From: Actinomycetota bacterium
Lineage (GTDB): Bacteria > Actinomycetota > Acidimicrobiia > Acidimicrobiales > JAMCPL01
Reading direction: 5' to 3'
Length of the DNA stretch: 64,000 nt
NCBI GenBank assembly: GCA_023379675.1
Contig: JAMCPL010000021.1
Span: 23,104 to 87,103 of the forward strand
This document shows, piece after piece, positions 48,588 through 56,848 of the stretch (the first letter of the stretch is position 1; the number at the start of each line of letters is the position of its first letter). A program made the translations under genes and the position numbers. Below the pieces are notes generated by a model. It worked only from the letters and a program-made list of their open reading frames with translations. It made no database searches and had not been told where the DNA came from.

Positions 48588-48811
48588 AAGCTGAGTAATG
48601 TCTAAGGTACAGGTAAATCTTTTGCTTGGCCTTCCTCCTGTACTGAAGGCCCGATCTGCACCGCCGGCGCCATTCGGCTCCGTAGCTTTTCCAGGGGCTC
48701 TTGGGCGCATGTGAGGACCAGTGGTCACGGGGTCACCGAGGGGACTGTGGGGGACACGCGGGGCCCGTGGAGGGCCGCATATCAAAGTACCAACAATTTG
48801 GTGAATAGTGA

Positions 48812-48839
48812 TTGCGCACATGCGCATATACTGTATAAT
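48812..48839 (+). promoter_or_regulatory. arsR-type regulator promoter with overlapping palindrome
   Basis: TTGCGC (48812-48817), 16-bp spacer, perfect TATAAT (48834-48839). ATGCGCAT in the spacer is a perfect 8-bp palindrome, a plausible operator for the encoded repressor. Initiation would fall at or next to the ATG at 48847, predicting a leaderless mRNA. Confidence 0.65.
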
Positions 48840-48846
48840 GTTGAGT

Positions 48847-49185
48847 ATGGAGTACCTCCCCGATCCGGTATTGGAAGTACAGTCTGAAATCTGTAAGGCC
48901 CTGAGTGACCCGAAGAGACTTGCCATCCTGCATGCTTTACGTGAAGGTGAGTTGTCCGTCAGCGAGTTGGCCAGCGTGCTGGGATGCCATATGCCCAATG
49001 TCAGCCAGCACTTGTCCGTATTGCGAACTGCCGGACTTGTTTCTTCCAGGCGCGACGGCAATATTGCCCATTACTACTTGTCCGAGCCCAAGATCCTGGA
49101 TGCGTGCGATATTATTTTTGAGGTCGTGTCCTCCAGCCATAGGGCAAGAGCTGCTGTCATAGAGGTCGGTGGTGGAGGACGATGA
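48847..49185 (+). CDS. ArsR-family winged-helix regulator
   Basis: 112 aa from the ATG at 48847. The winged helix is clear: LSDPKRLAILHALREGELSVSELASVLGCHMPNVSQHLSVLRTAGLVSSRRDGNIAHYYLSEPKI. A single Cys in the recognition helix region (LGCHMPNVSQHL) could be a metal or redox site; the classic ELCVC arsenic motif is absent (ELSVS instead). Ligand unknown. No ribosome site is present, in line with the leaderless promoter. The glutaredoxin gene downstream may be in the same transcript. Confidence 0.9.
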   Translation: MEYLPDPVLEVQSEICKALSDPKRLAILHALREGELSVSELASVLGCHMPNVSQHLSVLRTAGLVSSRRDGNIAHYYLSEPKILDACDIIFEVVSSSHRARAAVIEVGGGGR

Positions 49186-49371
49186 ATGGTGAGCATGCGT
49201 ACAGATGAAGATGAGCACACACGCGGATGGGTACATATACCGAAAGGAGACGAGGTGATGTTTTTCAAACGGCACGGTGTGGTACCGCACGATCATCGCT
49301 ATGATGGCGGTAAGCCGGGAAATGGGGAGCAAGGCAAAGGCAATAAAGACAACAAAGGAGAGCGACATACC

Positions 49372-49659
49372 ATGAGTACAACCCAGCAAGCGACAACCCA
49401 GCAAGCGACAACCCAGGTGAAGAATCACAAGGTGCTGGTATTTACCACACCTTCCTGCCCGTGGTGCAGAAAGGCTAAATCCTACCTGTCGGACAAGAGC
49501 GTGCCATTTCGTGAGGTGGATGTAAGCAGGGACCCTGCTGCAGCCCGCGATCTGATTCGCCGATCGGGCCAGATGGGTGTGCCAGTGATAGAGATTGATG
49601 GCAGACCTGTTGTGGGGTTCGATAAGCGGCGCATAGACAGCCTTTTGGGATTGCACTGA
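49372..49659 (+). CDS. Glutaredoxin family protein (YruB-like)
   Basis: 95 aa from the ATG at 49372, preceded by AAAGGAG; another ATG in the same frame at 49258 also has AAAGGAG 8 nt upstream and would add 38 polar residues. The start is therefore ambiguous. After a TTQQA repeat (a 15-bp DNA repeat at 49384-49413) the thioredoxin fold shows VLVFTTPSCPWCRKAKSYL with the CPWC active site, GVPVIEIDGRPVVGF with cis-Pro, and a short C-terminus. A redox role alongside the ArsR-like regulator is possible. Confidence 0.88.
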   Translation: MSTTQQATTQQATTQVKNHKVLVFTTPSCPWCRKAKSYLSDKSVPFREVDVSRDPAAARDLIRRSGQMGVPVIEIDGRPVVGFDKRRIDSLLGLH

Positions 49660-49800
49660 TAGGCTGGATGCTGTACTGCATGATTGGTGCCCATGGGCTT
49701 TCATGAGTACCGCAATGCATGTGCTGGATCTGGCAACTCGTCCCATGGGTTCTTTAGGATCGTAATAAGAGATGATGTGAGACCATAAGGAGGTATAGCT

Positions 49801-50112
49801 ATGACAGATGAAACCGTTCCCGTCGAAGGTGTCCAGCCACTGGGGTCTCGGGTGCTCCTTCGCATACTGGAGGAAGAGAGCGTTACTCCGAGCGGGCTTG
49901 TGCTGCCCGATACGGCGAAAGAAAAGCCCCAGCGTGGGAAGGTGGTGGCCATTGGCGATGATGATGAGGTCATCAAGGTTGTACCTGGCGACGATGTACT
50001 CTATCCGAAATACAGCGGCACCGAGCTGAAAATTGCGGGGGAGGATTATCTCATCATAGATGCCCCTGACCTCTTGGCAATCGTGAAGACGGCGGCTGTT
50101 TCCGTAATGTGA
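49801..50112 (+). CDS. groES: Co-chaperonin GroES
   Basis: 103 aa with VQPLGSRVLLRILEEES, SGLVLPDTAKEKPQRGKVVAIG, the mobile loop, and YSGTELKIAGEDYLIIDAPDLLAIV at the end. AAGGAGGTATAGCT precedes the ATG. groEL does not follow, so the chaperonin gene is elsewhere. No CIRCE inverted repeat (TTAGCACTC type) is seen upstream, so HrcA control here is unlikely. Confidence 0.97.
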   Translation: MTDETVPVEGVQPLGSRVLLRILEEESVTPSGLVLPDTAKEKPQRGKVVAIGDDDEVIKVVPGDDVLYPKYSGTELKIAGEDYLIIDAPDLLAIVKTAAVSVM

Positions 50113-50165
50113 CCGCCGCCGGGTAGCCTCCGGTCTGTCCTTGTGTTACAACTTTGCAGTAGTGT

Positions 50166-52961
50166 TTGCAAGGTCATGCTGACCGTGCGAAGATTGAACG
50201 CGTGGACTCTGACGACTCGAACAATCACAGTGAGTCTGGCAGCGGGTCATCTTATCCGGAGGACCTCGAATCTGTCGTCTTGCTTGCCAATGGGTCGCCT
50301 GCAACCATACGACCGATCAGACTTGACGACCGGGAGTTGTACGATGCATTCTTTGCACGGCTGTCATCCCGGACTGTATATCTGAGATTTTTTAGTCCCA
50401 AGCCTCGCTTGAGTGAGGCGGAAATTGCCCACTTTCTGGATGTCGACTACCTGGATCGTATTGCGCTGGTGGCGATCGTCAACGGCGAGATTACAGGAGT
50501 TGCTCGTTACGATCGTATCCATGGTAGTAATGAGGCTGAAGTGGCTTTTGTGGTGGATGATGCTCATCAGGACCTGGGATTGGGCACCTTACTCCTGTCG
50601 CATCTTGCGGGTGCGGCGCGTGAAAGGGGAATTGGCTGTTTCGTCGCGGACGTACTAACGGACAATTTCAAGATGCTCAATGTATTCCGCTCGGTTGGCT
50701 TTGATGTCAAGCGCTCCAGGGATAGGGATGTAGTCAGGGTGATCATGCCCATAGAGTCGACCGAGCAGTCCGTTGCGGCGGCACAGGAGAGAGATCGCAA
50801 AGCTGCGGCACGCTCGATGGAACGGATACTCTCGCCACGTTCGGTGGCGGTTGTCGGTGCGGGACGCAAGAGGGGACAAATCGGTCACGAGATATTCAGG
50901 AATCTTATTCAGGGTGACTTCAACGGGCCGGTGTTCCCGGTCAACGCGGATGCCCCTCATGTTGCCAGCGTAAGAGCATATAAGAGTGTGCTGGATATTC
51001 CGGGAGAGCTGGATCTGGCCGTAATCGTCGTGCCTGCGGTGGCTGTGGCGGAGGTCATCGAGCAATGTGCGGTCAAACGTGTGGGCGGCCTAGTGATAAT
51101 CAGTGCAGGTTTTGCCGAGACCGGCATCGACGGCCTACGCGAGCAGCGAAGGATCGTCAGGATCGCTCACTCCATGGGCATGCGCATGGTCGGTCCCAAT
51201 TGCATGGGCGTGATCAATACCAATCAGGATATATCACTCAATGCAACTTTTGCGCCGTATGTCCCTTTCCCCGGGAATGTAGGATTTGCATCGCAGTCTG
51301 GCGGTCTGGGAATAGCGATTCTCTCCGAGGCGAGGATCAGGGGACTCGGGATATCCAACTTTGTTTCCATGGGCAACAAAGCCGACATCAGCGGCAATGA
51401 CCTCTTGAGCTACTGGGAGCAGGACCCAGGCACGCATGTGGCGCTGCTCTACCTCGAGTCGTTCGGTAATCCACGTACCTTCAGCCGCCTCGCCAGGCGC
51501 ATGTCCCGGACGAAGCCGATTCTCGTGGTAAAGAGCGGGAGGACATCTGCAGGGCGACGTGGGGCAACGTCGCACACCGCTGCAATGGCTACTTCCGAAG
51601 TGATGGTGCAGGCACTTTTTCGCCATGCCGGTGTTATCCGGGTGGACACGCTCGAAGAACTTTTCGATGTTGCCGGTATCTTGGTCAACCAGCCATTGCC
51701 GAGGGGCTCCGGAGTGGCTATTGTGGGAAACTCAGGTGGTCCGGGGGTACTCGCGGCCGATGCCTGCGAAGGATATGGCCTTTCCGTACCGGAGCTGGGA
51801 AGCGAGACGCAGGAGTCGCTGCGATCCTTCCTGCCAGCCGAGGCGTCAGTACGTAATCCAGTGGATCTGGTTGCTTCCGCCAGTGCAGATGACTTTGCAA
51901 ATGCCCTCGAAGTGGTGTTGCAGGATCCCGTCATAGATTCGGCAATAGTGATATTCACACCACCACTGGTTACGGAGGCTGATGATGTGGCCAGGGCCAT
52001 CAGGGGAGTAGTCTCCCGGCTCCAGGATCCGGCGAACAAACCGGTGCTCGCGAATTTTCTCGGGACCGAAGGCGCCATCGAGGCACTTCGTAGTGGTTCC
52101 AGATCGATACCCTGGTTCACATATCCGGAATCTGCGGCGCGAGCGTTGGCAAAGGTGGTTGGATATACGCAGTGGCTGGAACGGCCCGCCGGCGAAGTAC
52201 CTGAGCTGGCGGGAATCGATAAGGCAGGTGTTGCGGAGCATGTAGAGAGGGCGTTGTCAGAGGGTGGCAGGGTACCGGATAGGTGGTTACTGGGTACCGA
52301 ATCGGTGGATATACTGCGCTTGTACGGCATTGACTGCGTGGAGACGGTTCTTGCAACCAATGAGGAGGAGGCGGTGGCGGCCGCTTCCAGGATTGGATTC
52401 CCCGTGGTCGTCAAGGTGGAAGCGGAGCACGTTGTCCACAAGAGCGACGCTGGCGGCGTAGCTCTTGGTGTCTCATCCGCAGGGGAGGTTCGCAAGGCAT
52501 ACTCGGAGATGAGAAACTTATTTGGCGAGTCGATGCGCGGCACCGTTGTCCAGCAGCTTGTTCCATCAGGCGTGGAATTGGTTATGGGCATTGTGCAAGA
52601 TCCTTCGTTCGGTCCAGTGGTCATGTTTGGACTTGGCGGGGTTACGGTCGAAGTGTTGCACGATGTAGCTTACAGGCTTGTGCCTCTCACTGACATCGAC
52701 GCTGCTGAGCTGGTACGTTCAATAGCCGGTGCACCGTTGCTCTTTGGCTACAGGGGGGTTCCGCCAGTTGACACAGCCGGGCTGGAAGAGATACTTATAC
52801 GGCTGAGCAGGCTCGCTGACGATCATCCCGAGATTGTCGAGGTGGATCTCAATCCAGTGATTGCAACGGCCGATCGATGCGTTGTGGTCGATACACGCAT
52901 GAGACTTGCTCACGCTTCCGAGCAGGAGTTCGAGGACGTACCACGCCTACGGCTCAAATGA
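50166..52961 (+). CDS. GNAT / ADP-forming acyl-CoA synthetase fusion (Pat-like protein acetyltransferase)
   Basis: 931 aa from a TTG; GTG 50202 is an alternative, neither with a clear ribosome site. N-terminal GNAT domain (~residues 40-190: RFFSPKPRLSE, VAFVVDDAHQDLGLGTLLLSHL). A CoA-binding Rossmann part follows (SVAVVGAGRKRGQIGHEIFRNL), two succinyl-CoA-ligase-like domains (SQSGGLGIAI; SHTAAMATSEVMVQALFRHAG, keeping the His), and an ATP-grasp domain (GFPVVVKVEAEHVVHKSDAGGVALG; VELVMGIVQDPSFGPVVMFG). Homologues with this layout acetylate acetyl-CoA synthetase and other lysines. The GNAT-first order is the actinobacterial one, opposite to Salmonella Pat. Confidence 0.92.
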   Translation: MQGHADRAKIERVDSDDSNNHSESGSGSSYPEDLESVVLLANGSPATIRPIRLDDRELYDAFFARLSSRTVYLRFFSPKPRLSEAEIAHFLDVDYLDRIALVAIVNGEITGVARYDRIHGSNEAEVAFVVDDAHQDLGLGTLLLSHLAGAARERGIGCFVADVLTDNFKMLNVFRSVGFDVKRSRDRDVVRVIMPIESTEQSVAAAQERDRKAAARSMERILSPRSVAVVGAGRKRGQIGHEIFRNLIQGDFNGPVFPVNADAPHVASVRAYKSVLDIPGELDLAVIVVPAVAVAEVIEQCAVKRVGGLVIISAGFAETGIDGLREQRRIVRIAHSMGMRMVGPNCMGVINTNQDISLNATFAPYVPFPGNVGFASQSGGLGIAILSEARIRGLGISNFVSMGNKADISGNDLLSYWEQDPGTHVALLYLESFGNPRTFSRLARRMSRTKPILVVKSGRTSAGRRGATSHTAAMATSEVMVQALFRHAGVIRVDTLEELFDVAGILVNQPLPRGSGVAIVGNSGGPGVLAADACEGYGLSVPELGSETQESLRSFLPAEASVRNPVDLVASASADDFANALEVVLQDPVIDSAIVIFTPPLVTEADDVARAIRGVVSRLQDPANKPVLANFLGTEGAIEALRSGSRSIPWFTYPESAARALAKVVGYTQWLERPAGEVPELAGIDKAGVAEHVERALSEGGRVPDRWLLGTESVDILRLYGIDCVETVLATNEEEAVAAASRIGFPVVVKVEAEHVVHKSDAGGVALGVSSAGEVRKAYSEMRNLFGESMRGTVVQQLVPSGVELVMGIVQDPSFGPVVMFGLGGVTVEVLHDVAYRLVPLTDIDAAELVRSIAGAPLLFGYRGVPPVDTAGLEEILIRLSRLADDHPEIVEVDLNPVIATADRCVVVDTRMRLAHASEQEFEDVPRLRLK

Positions 52962-53843
52962 CGACCGCCGGCGAGCCAACCGGCTGCTTGCGCCGTCACC
53001 CGAACCGGATGGCAAGTTCCATGCCCGTAACCACGCTGCCGCTTCAGGGCCTCGTGGTGATGGAGAAGTGCCTGCTGCGGCACGCTTTGTGGCCGTCCAC
53101 CAATCCGATGACGATTCGTCGGCCAGCCTGGCGAATTCATCGTAGATCTGCTTGCCGATACGGTGTGCATTCTCTCCGGCTGTGTGGCTGATGGGCCTTC
53201 CGAAGGTGACTCTTGTCGAACCAGGCCGCAGCTTGGTTCCTCCCTTGGGCATGATCGCGTAGGTGCCGTCGACATGCACCGGCACAAGCGGCCTGCCTGT
53301 ATGTTCCGCCATATACGCGGCGCCACCTCGTATCTCTTGCATCCATCCATCGGGAGAGCGGCCTCCTTCGGGGAAGATGACCAGATTCCACCCGTCCTCG
53401 ATCAGTGATACGGCCAATCGCGCGGACGTACGATCGGGTCGTTTGCGTTCGACGGGGATGGCGGCTAATGCCAGTGAGAACAGGTGTGCTTTCCATGTCC
53501 TATCAAAAAAGTAGTCCGCCGCCGCAGCTACGGCAACCTTTTCCCTGAAGCGTTTTGGTAGCACCGAAAGCATCAACGGCGTATCGAGGTGGCTGCTGTG
53601 ATTTGCTACGAAGATGGCAGGAGGTTCGAGCAGGTTCAGTGCCTCCACTCCTTCTATGGATGGCCTCGCTATGAGGTGGATGGCTGGTCGCAGGACATTG
53701 TCTACAAACGCGGATCGGGTACAGTTGGCCAACTTGGATCGTGACCAGCTCGTATCATAATATATTCCGGCAGAGCGTGCTGGGAGTGGGGCCGGTACTT
53801 GTACCGGCCAGACTGGTTTGGCAAACGGGAACTCTCGGGACAT
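52947..53843 (-). CDS. PlsC-like 1-acyl-glycerol-3-phosphate acyltransferase
   Basis: 298 aa from ATG with AAGGAGAGGAT upstream. The acyltransferase motifs are intact: HX4D as NHSSHLDTP (His82, Asp87), block II near IPVERKRPDRT, block III FPEGGRSPDG (Glu159) and block IV PLVPVHVDGTYAIMP. It transfers an acyl chain to an sn-glycerol acceptor at the membrane, though no transmembrane helix is obvious. It is the last gene of the four-gene minus-strand operon, 16 bp after the LarA-like gene. Its C-terminus overlaps the end of the converging acyl-CoA synthetase gene by 15 bp. Housekeeping PlsC or a pathway-specific enzyme are both possible; context favours the latter. Confidence 0.9.
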   Translation of the reverse strand: MSREFPFAKPVWPVQVPAPLPARSAGIYYDTSWSRSKLANCTRSAFVDNVLRPAIHLIARPSIEGVEALNLLEPPAIFVANHSSHLDTPLMLSVLPKRFREKVAVAAAADYFFDRTWKAHLFSLALAAIPVERKRPDRTSARLAVSLIEDGWNLVIFPEGGRSPDGWMQEIRGGAAYMAEHTGRPLVPVHVDGTYAIMPKGGTKLRPGSTRVTFGRPISHTAGENAHRIGKQIYDEFARLADESSSDWWTATKRAAAGTSPSPRGPEAAAWLRAWNLPSGSGDGASSRLARRRSSFEP

Positions 53844-53859
53844 GGCTGCGATCCTCTCC

Positions 53860-55449
53860 TTAGCTGACCTCGGCCATCATGAGTGGCGGTACGCGTATAT
53901 GAGTGATGGTAGGCTGGCTGCCGACGCTGTCCTCGGCCATTTCCAGAGCGTCATCCAGAGTGGATGCCGGCCTGAACCCCAGGCGTTTCACGGCTCTCCG
54001 GTCTCCTCCGATCACGATTACACTGGATAGGTGCTCCAGCGCATGTGCGCACCAATACCACATATAAAATGGATGTACGCCGTGATAAGCATGGCCGGTC
54101 CGGTAGAGCTGGATATACCAGGGATCGTTGGCGTATGCTTCCTCGTATTTTGATATCTGTCCAGGATCAGTAGTGTCGGCCAGTACTTCTTCGAAGAAGT
54201 CTATATAGCTCGGATGGTGCGCTGTATTGAAAGCCAGTGGAGTTGGATGTCGCATGATCACGACTCCTCCTTCACGCACAAGCGGCTTGCCTCTGTACAT
54301 ATTGAATAGGTAGCCCAGTCCCAGGCATGCGACCAGTATGGGATTCATGATTGAATTCACATTGTAAGGCGATATATAGGGTAGCCCCATGGTGAGTATG
54401 TCCGTCTGGCCGTCTACATGCACAAGCTGCTGTCTGTACACATGGGTCAGCGTGCTCTCGTGCACTGCTTCGACCTCCCCGGCCTGTACGGAGGTGAGTT
54501 GCATAGGAGCCTTGATGGAGTGGAACAGTGCCCGCCGTGCCCTGTCTCCCATCAGTGTAAGCGCCTTGGAAGAGGCGAAGAAGCCGGCTCTGTCGCGAGG
54601 TGTCCATTCCCATTCCCGGCGTTGCAGGAAGGAGAACTGGGATGGAAAGGCATTGGTATTGAGCGTGGTCTCTATCTGGAACACCTTGACGCCTGATTCT
54701 CTGATAAGACGACCCATCCGCCAGTTGGCGGAGTGCAGTTCCGAGTGGTCCATGTCCATGAACGAACGGCTATGTGTCATGGTGTGGGCATTATGATGGT
54801 GCCTGACACTGCGGTAGCTTGCCAGTCCGGTGGCTACGCTTTTGTGCCCACCATCCATGGGCACCAGATTGATATTGACATATACGAGTAGATCGGAAGT
54901 GGCTGCCCGTCTATTGATTTCGACCTCTTCTCCATGGTCCGTAGTTCCCAGCAGTATCAAGCCATCTGGGTCCTCTGCATCATGCTGCAGGAGGAGGCCG
55001 TGAGGTTCGAACGCATTGTATACACGATTACCCAGGGCATGGCGCAGTTCCATCTCGGTCATCCTGCGGTGCAGGCTCAGCGCGGCAAGCAGGATGACGT
55101 CCTCCACCCCCGCCTCTGCTGCCAGTTCCAGCAGTTGCTCTATCACCAGTTGACGCGCATCGGGTGCCTGCATTGCCGGCAGGGGAAGGGATACATCGTC
55201 GAATGCTATGGTCAGCCGCATGTCAGAGCGGAGCAACGTCTTGAGAGGCTGGCTGTCACCCATGGGATGATCGAGGGCGTGACGGATCTTGGCGATGGGA
55301 TCTTCCAGGGGGTGAAGCGGATCGGGGGGATATATAATCCTGCTACGCTCTGGAGGCAGCTTTTCGAGAAGGTATCCCTCGCCGTTCCAGAAGAGGACTG
55401 GAGGAGTGGAACGATCCACTTCCAGGACGTATCCAGGTCTTGGACTCAC
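53860..55449 (-). CDS. LarA-like (lactate racemase N-domain, DUF2088) protein with altered active site
   Basis: 529 aa from GTG; AAAAGGAG lies 8 nt upstream. Similarity to LarA: LTIAFDDVSLPLP (residues 79-91; LarA VTIAFDDPTRP), LHRRMTEMELRHALG with His127 (LarA catalytic His108), then VPMDGGHKSVATGL with Lys203 (the Lys that carries the nickel-pincer cofactor) and HHHN at 217-220 (nickel His). The second catalytic His, in the LarA PHxxaGxxGGxK motif, is not present: the segment is shortened to PMDGGHK. The C-terminal half (DPWYIQLYRTGHAYHGVHPFYMWYW) is unlike LarA. Substrate is unknown; neighbours suggest a lipid-related alcohol or acid. No larB, larC or larE is in the window. Confidence 0.7.
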   Translation of the reverse strand: MSPRPGYVLEVDRSTPPVLFWNGEGYLLEKLPPERSRIIYPPDPLHPLEDPIAKIRHALDHPMGDSQPLKTLLRSDMRLTIAFDDVSLPLPAMQAPDARQLVIEQLLELAAEAGVEDVILLAALSLHRRMTEMELRHALGNRVYNAFEPHGLLLQHDAEDPDGLILLGTTDHGEEVEINRRAATSDLLVYVNINLVPMDGGHKSVATGLASYRSVRHHHNAHTMTHSRSFMDMDHSELHSANWRMGRLIRESGVKVFQIETTLNTNAFPSQFSFLQRREWEWTPRDRAGFFASSKALTLMGDRARRALFHSIKAPMQLTSVQAGEVEAVHESTLTHVYRQQLVHVDGQTDILTMGLPYISPYNVNSIMNPILVACLGLGYLFNMYRGKPLVREGGVVIMRHPTPLAFNTAHHPSYIDFFEEVLADTTDPGQISKYEEAYANDPWYIQLYRTGHAYHGVHPFYMWYWCAHALEHLSSVIVIGGDRRAVKRLGFRPASTLDDALEMAEDSVGSQPTITHIRVPPLMMAEVS

Positions 55450-55512
55450 TTGCTTGCTCCTTTTCTCGTGGCCCTGCTTAGCTGATGCCTTGATGCCGCT
55501 GTTCGCGTGGTG

Positions 55513-56736
55513 TCATGCATGGAGAGATGTCCCATGACTGATCTTGCGTTGCAGGTCGAATACTATCTTTACCGCACCCCGAGAGCCCGCGCCGGCAGCG
55601 TGCTCGACTGCATCCTCGTATCGTTCCAGGGGATAGGCCGCCGATACGAGCCTGCCCAGTTCCAAACGGGATGCCAGGTCAATGGCGAGATCGAATGTAC
55701 GTACTCGTTTTCCATGAAGGGTTTCCGTGCCGTAAGTATAACTTCCCTGGATGGAGAGTTCCCTGTGCCACAGCGGAGCGAGGTCCACGATGGTCCTGTA
55801 TCCCATGCCAACCAGCACGGCGCGACCCCCTGGGCGAAGCACCGACAGCGCTTGTTCCAACGTAGCCTGGCTGCCCACGCAGTCGAATATCACGTCGGCA
55901 CCCGCAGGCAGGGATTTGCCTACTACGGTGGAGTGCCTGGTGCGCCTGATCTCCCTGGCAAAGCCATCGGGTCCTGGTGCGGCATCGGCGCCCAGTTGCA
56001 TAACCAATTGCCTTTGGTGAGGATATTTGGCGGCTGCCACTATCCTGGATGTGGTGGTGAACTCTCTGAGCGCCGCCACCACTGTAAGTCCCAGAGTGCC
56101 GCTCCCGATAATGCCGACCAGTGTTTCCGGCCCCGTGGGTACGGAGAGAGCCGCGTGTATAGCGCAAGCTACGGGTTCCACCATGACGGCATCGGTATCA
56201 TCCATCGTGTTCGGCACAGCGTGAATCTGGGTCTCATGGGCAACCAATCCGGCAGTCGACCAGCCCCCTCCGGTATCAGCACAGTAACCGGTCATGAGTC
56301 CGGGATGGAGGTGTCCAGTAGTGATGCCGCTGCATTGCCCGGTGTTACCGGCTGCACAAGCAGGGCACGGAGGATCTATCCCCCTGGTGACGCATGTGAG
56401 TACGGGTTCCACCACTACACGCTTCTGCACGACGTTGCCGTCGGTTCCACTTTCTTCCATGGTGCCAACTACCTCATGCCCTGGAACAAACGGAAAACTG
56501 ACTATGGACTCGTAGTAGCGTGATCCTTTCCCGTCCAGTAGCGAGAGGTCTGACCCGCATATTCCCGCAAGGATAGGCTTTACCCTCACCCAATGAGGTC
56601 CGGGCAGCGCAGGTTCATCGATGTCAGTCAGTCTCAATGGGCCGACCGCCACTCCCTTGCCGGAGTGCGTGAGCTTGGACATGACCCTTGAAGCGGCGAT
56701 ACGGGGTATGTTGCGTTCAAAGAGGAGTCCCTTCAC
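55513..56736 (-). CDS. Zinc-dependent MDR alcohol dehydrogenase
   Basis: 407 aa from GTG. Catalytic zinc ligands Cys60 (GICGSD), His87-Glu88 (PGHEVVG) and a Glu near 187 (VMVEPVACAIHA). The structural-zinc cysteines are Cys124, Cys127 and Cys135 (CPACAAGNTGQC) with Cys115 nearby. The Rossmann loop is VGIIGSGTLGLTVVAAL. The protein oxidises an alcohol or reduces an aldehyde with NAD(P). Gaps to its operon neighbours are 112 bp (upstream SDR-HAD) and 63 bp (downstream LarA-like). Its likely substrate is shared with those genes, possibly a fatty or lipid-derived alcohol. Confidence 0.9.
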   Translation of the reverse strand: MKGLLFERNIPRIAASRVMSKLTHSGKGVAVGPLRLTDIDEPALPGPHWVRVKPILAGICGSDLSLLDGKGSRYYESIVSFPFVPGHEVVGTMEESGTDGNVVQKRVVVEPVLTCVTRGIDPPCPACAAGNTGQCSGITTGHLHPGLMTGYCADTGGGWSTAGLVAHETQIHAVPNTMDDTDAVMVEPVACAIHAALSVPTGPETLVGIIGSGTLGLTVVAALREFTTTSRIVAAAKYPHQRQLVMQLGADAAPGPDGFAREIRRTRHSTVVGKSLPAGADVIFDCVGSQATLEQALSVLRPGGRAVLVGMGYRTIVDLAPLWHRELSIQGSYTYGTETLHGKRVRTFDLAIDLASRLELGRLVSAAYPLERYEDAVEHAAGAGSRGAVKIVFDLQRKISHGTSLHA

Positions 56737-56848
56737 TGCTTCACGTACCTCGCGATGCAGGCCAGCCTATAAGGGGTGATTTGAGAAGGGCGGTCATGGA
56801 CGAGTAGGCGCTTTCGTGGACAGTGCCGGATAAGGTTTCGCGGGCATA

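Noticed and set aside
49700..49800. CIRCE heat-shock operator before groES
   Set aside because: No TTAGCACTC/GAGTGCTAA-type inverted repeat is present.
52906..53514. Plus-strand frames over the PlsC gene
   Set aside because: Shadow frames of a gene with intact HX4D and FPEG motifs on the other strand.
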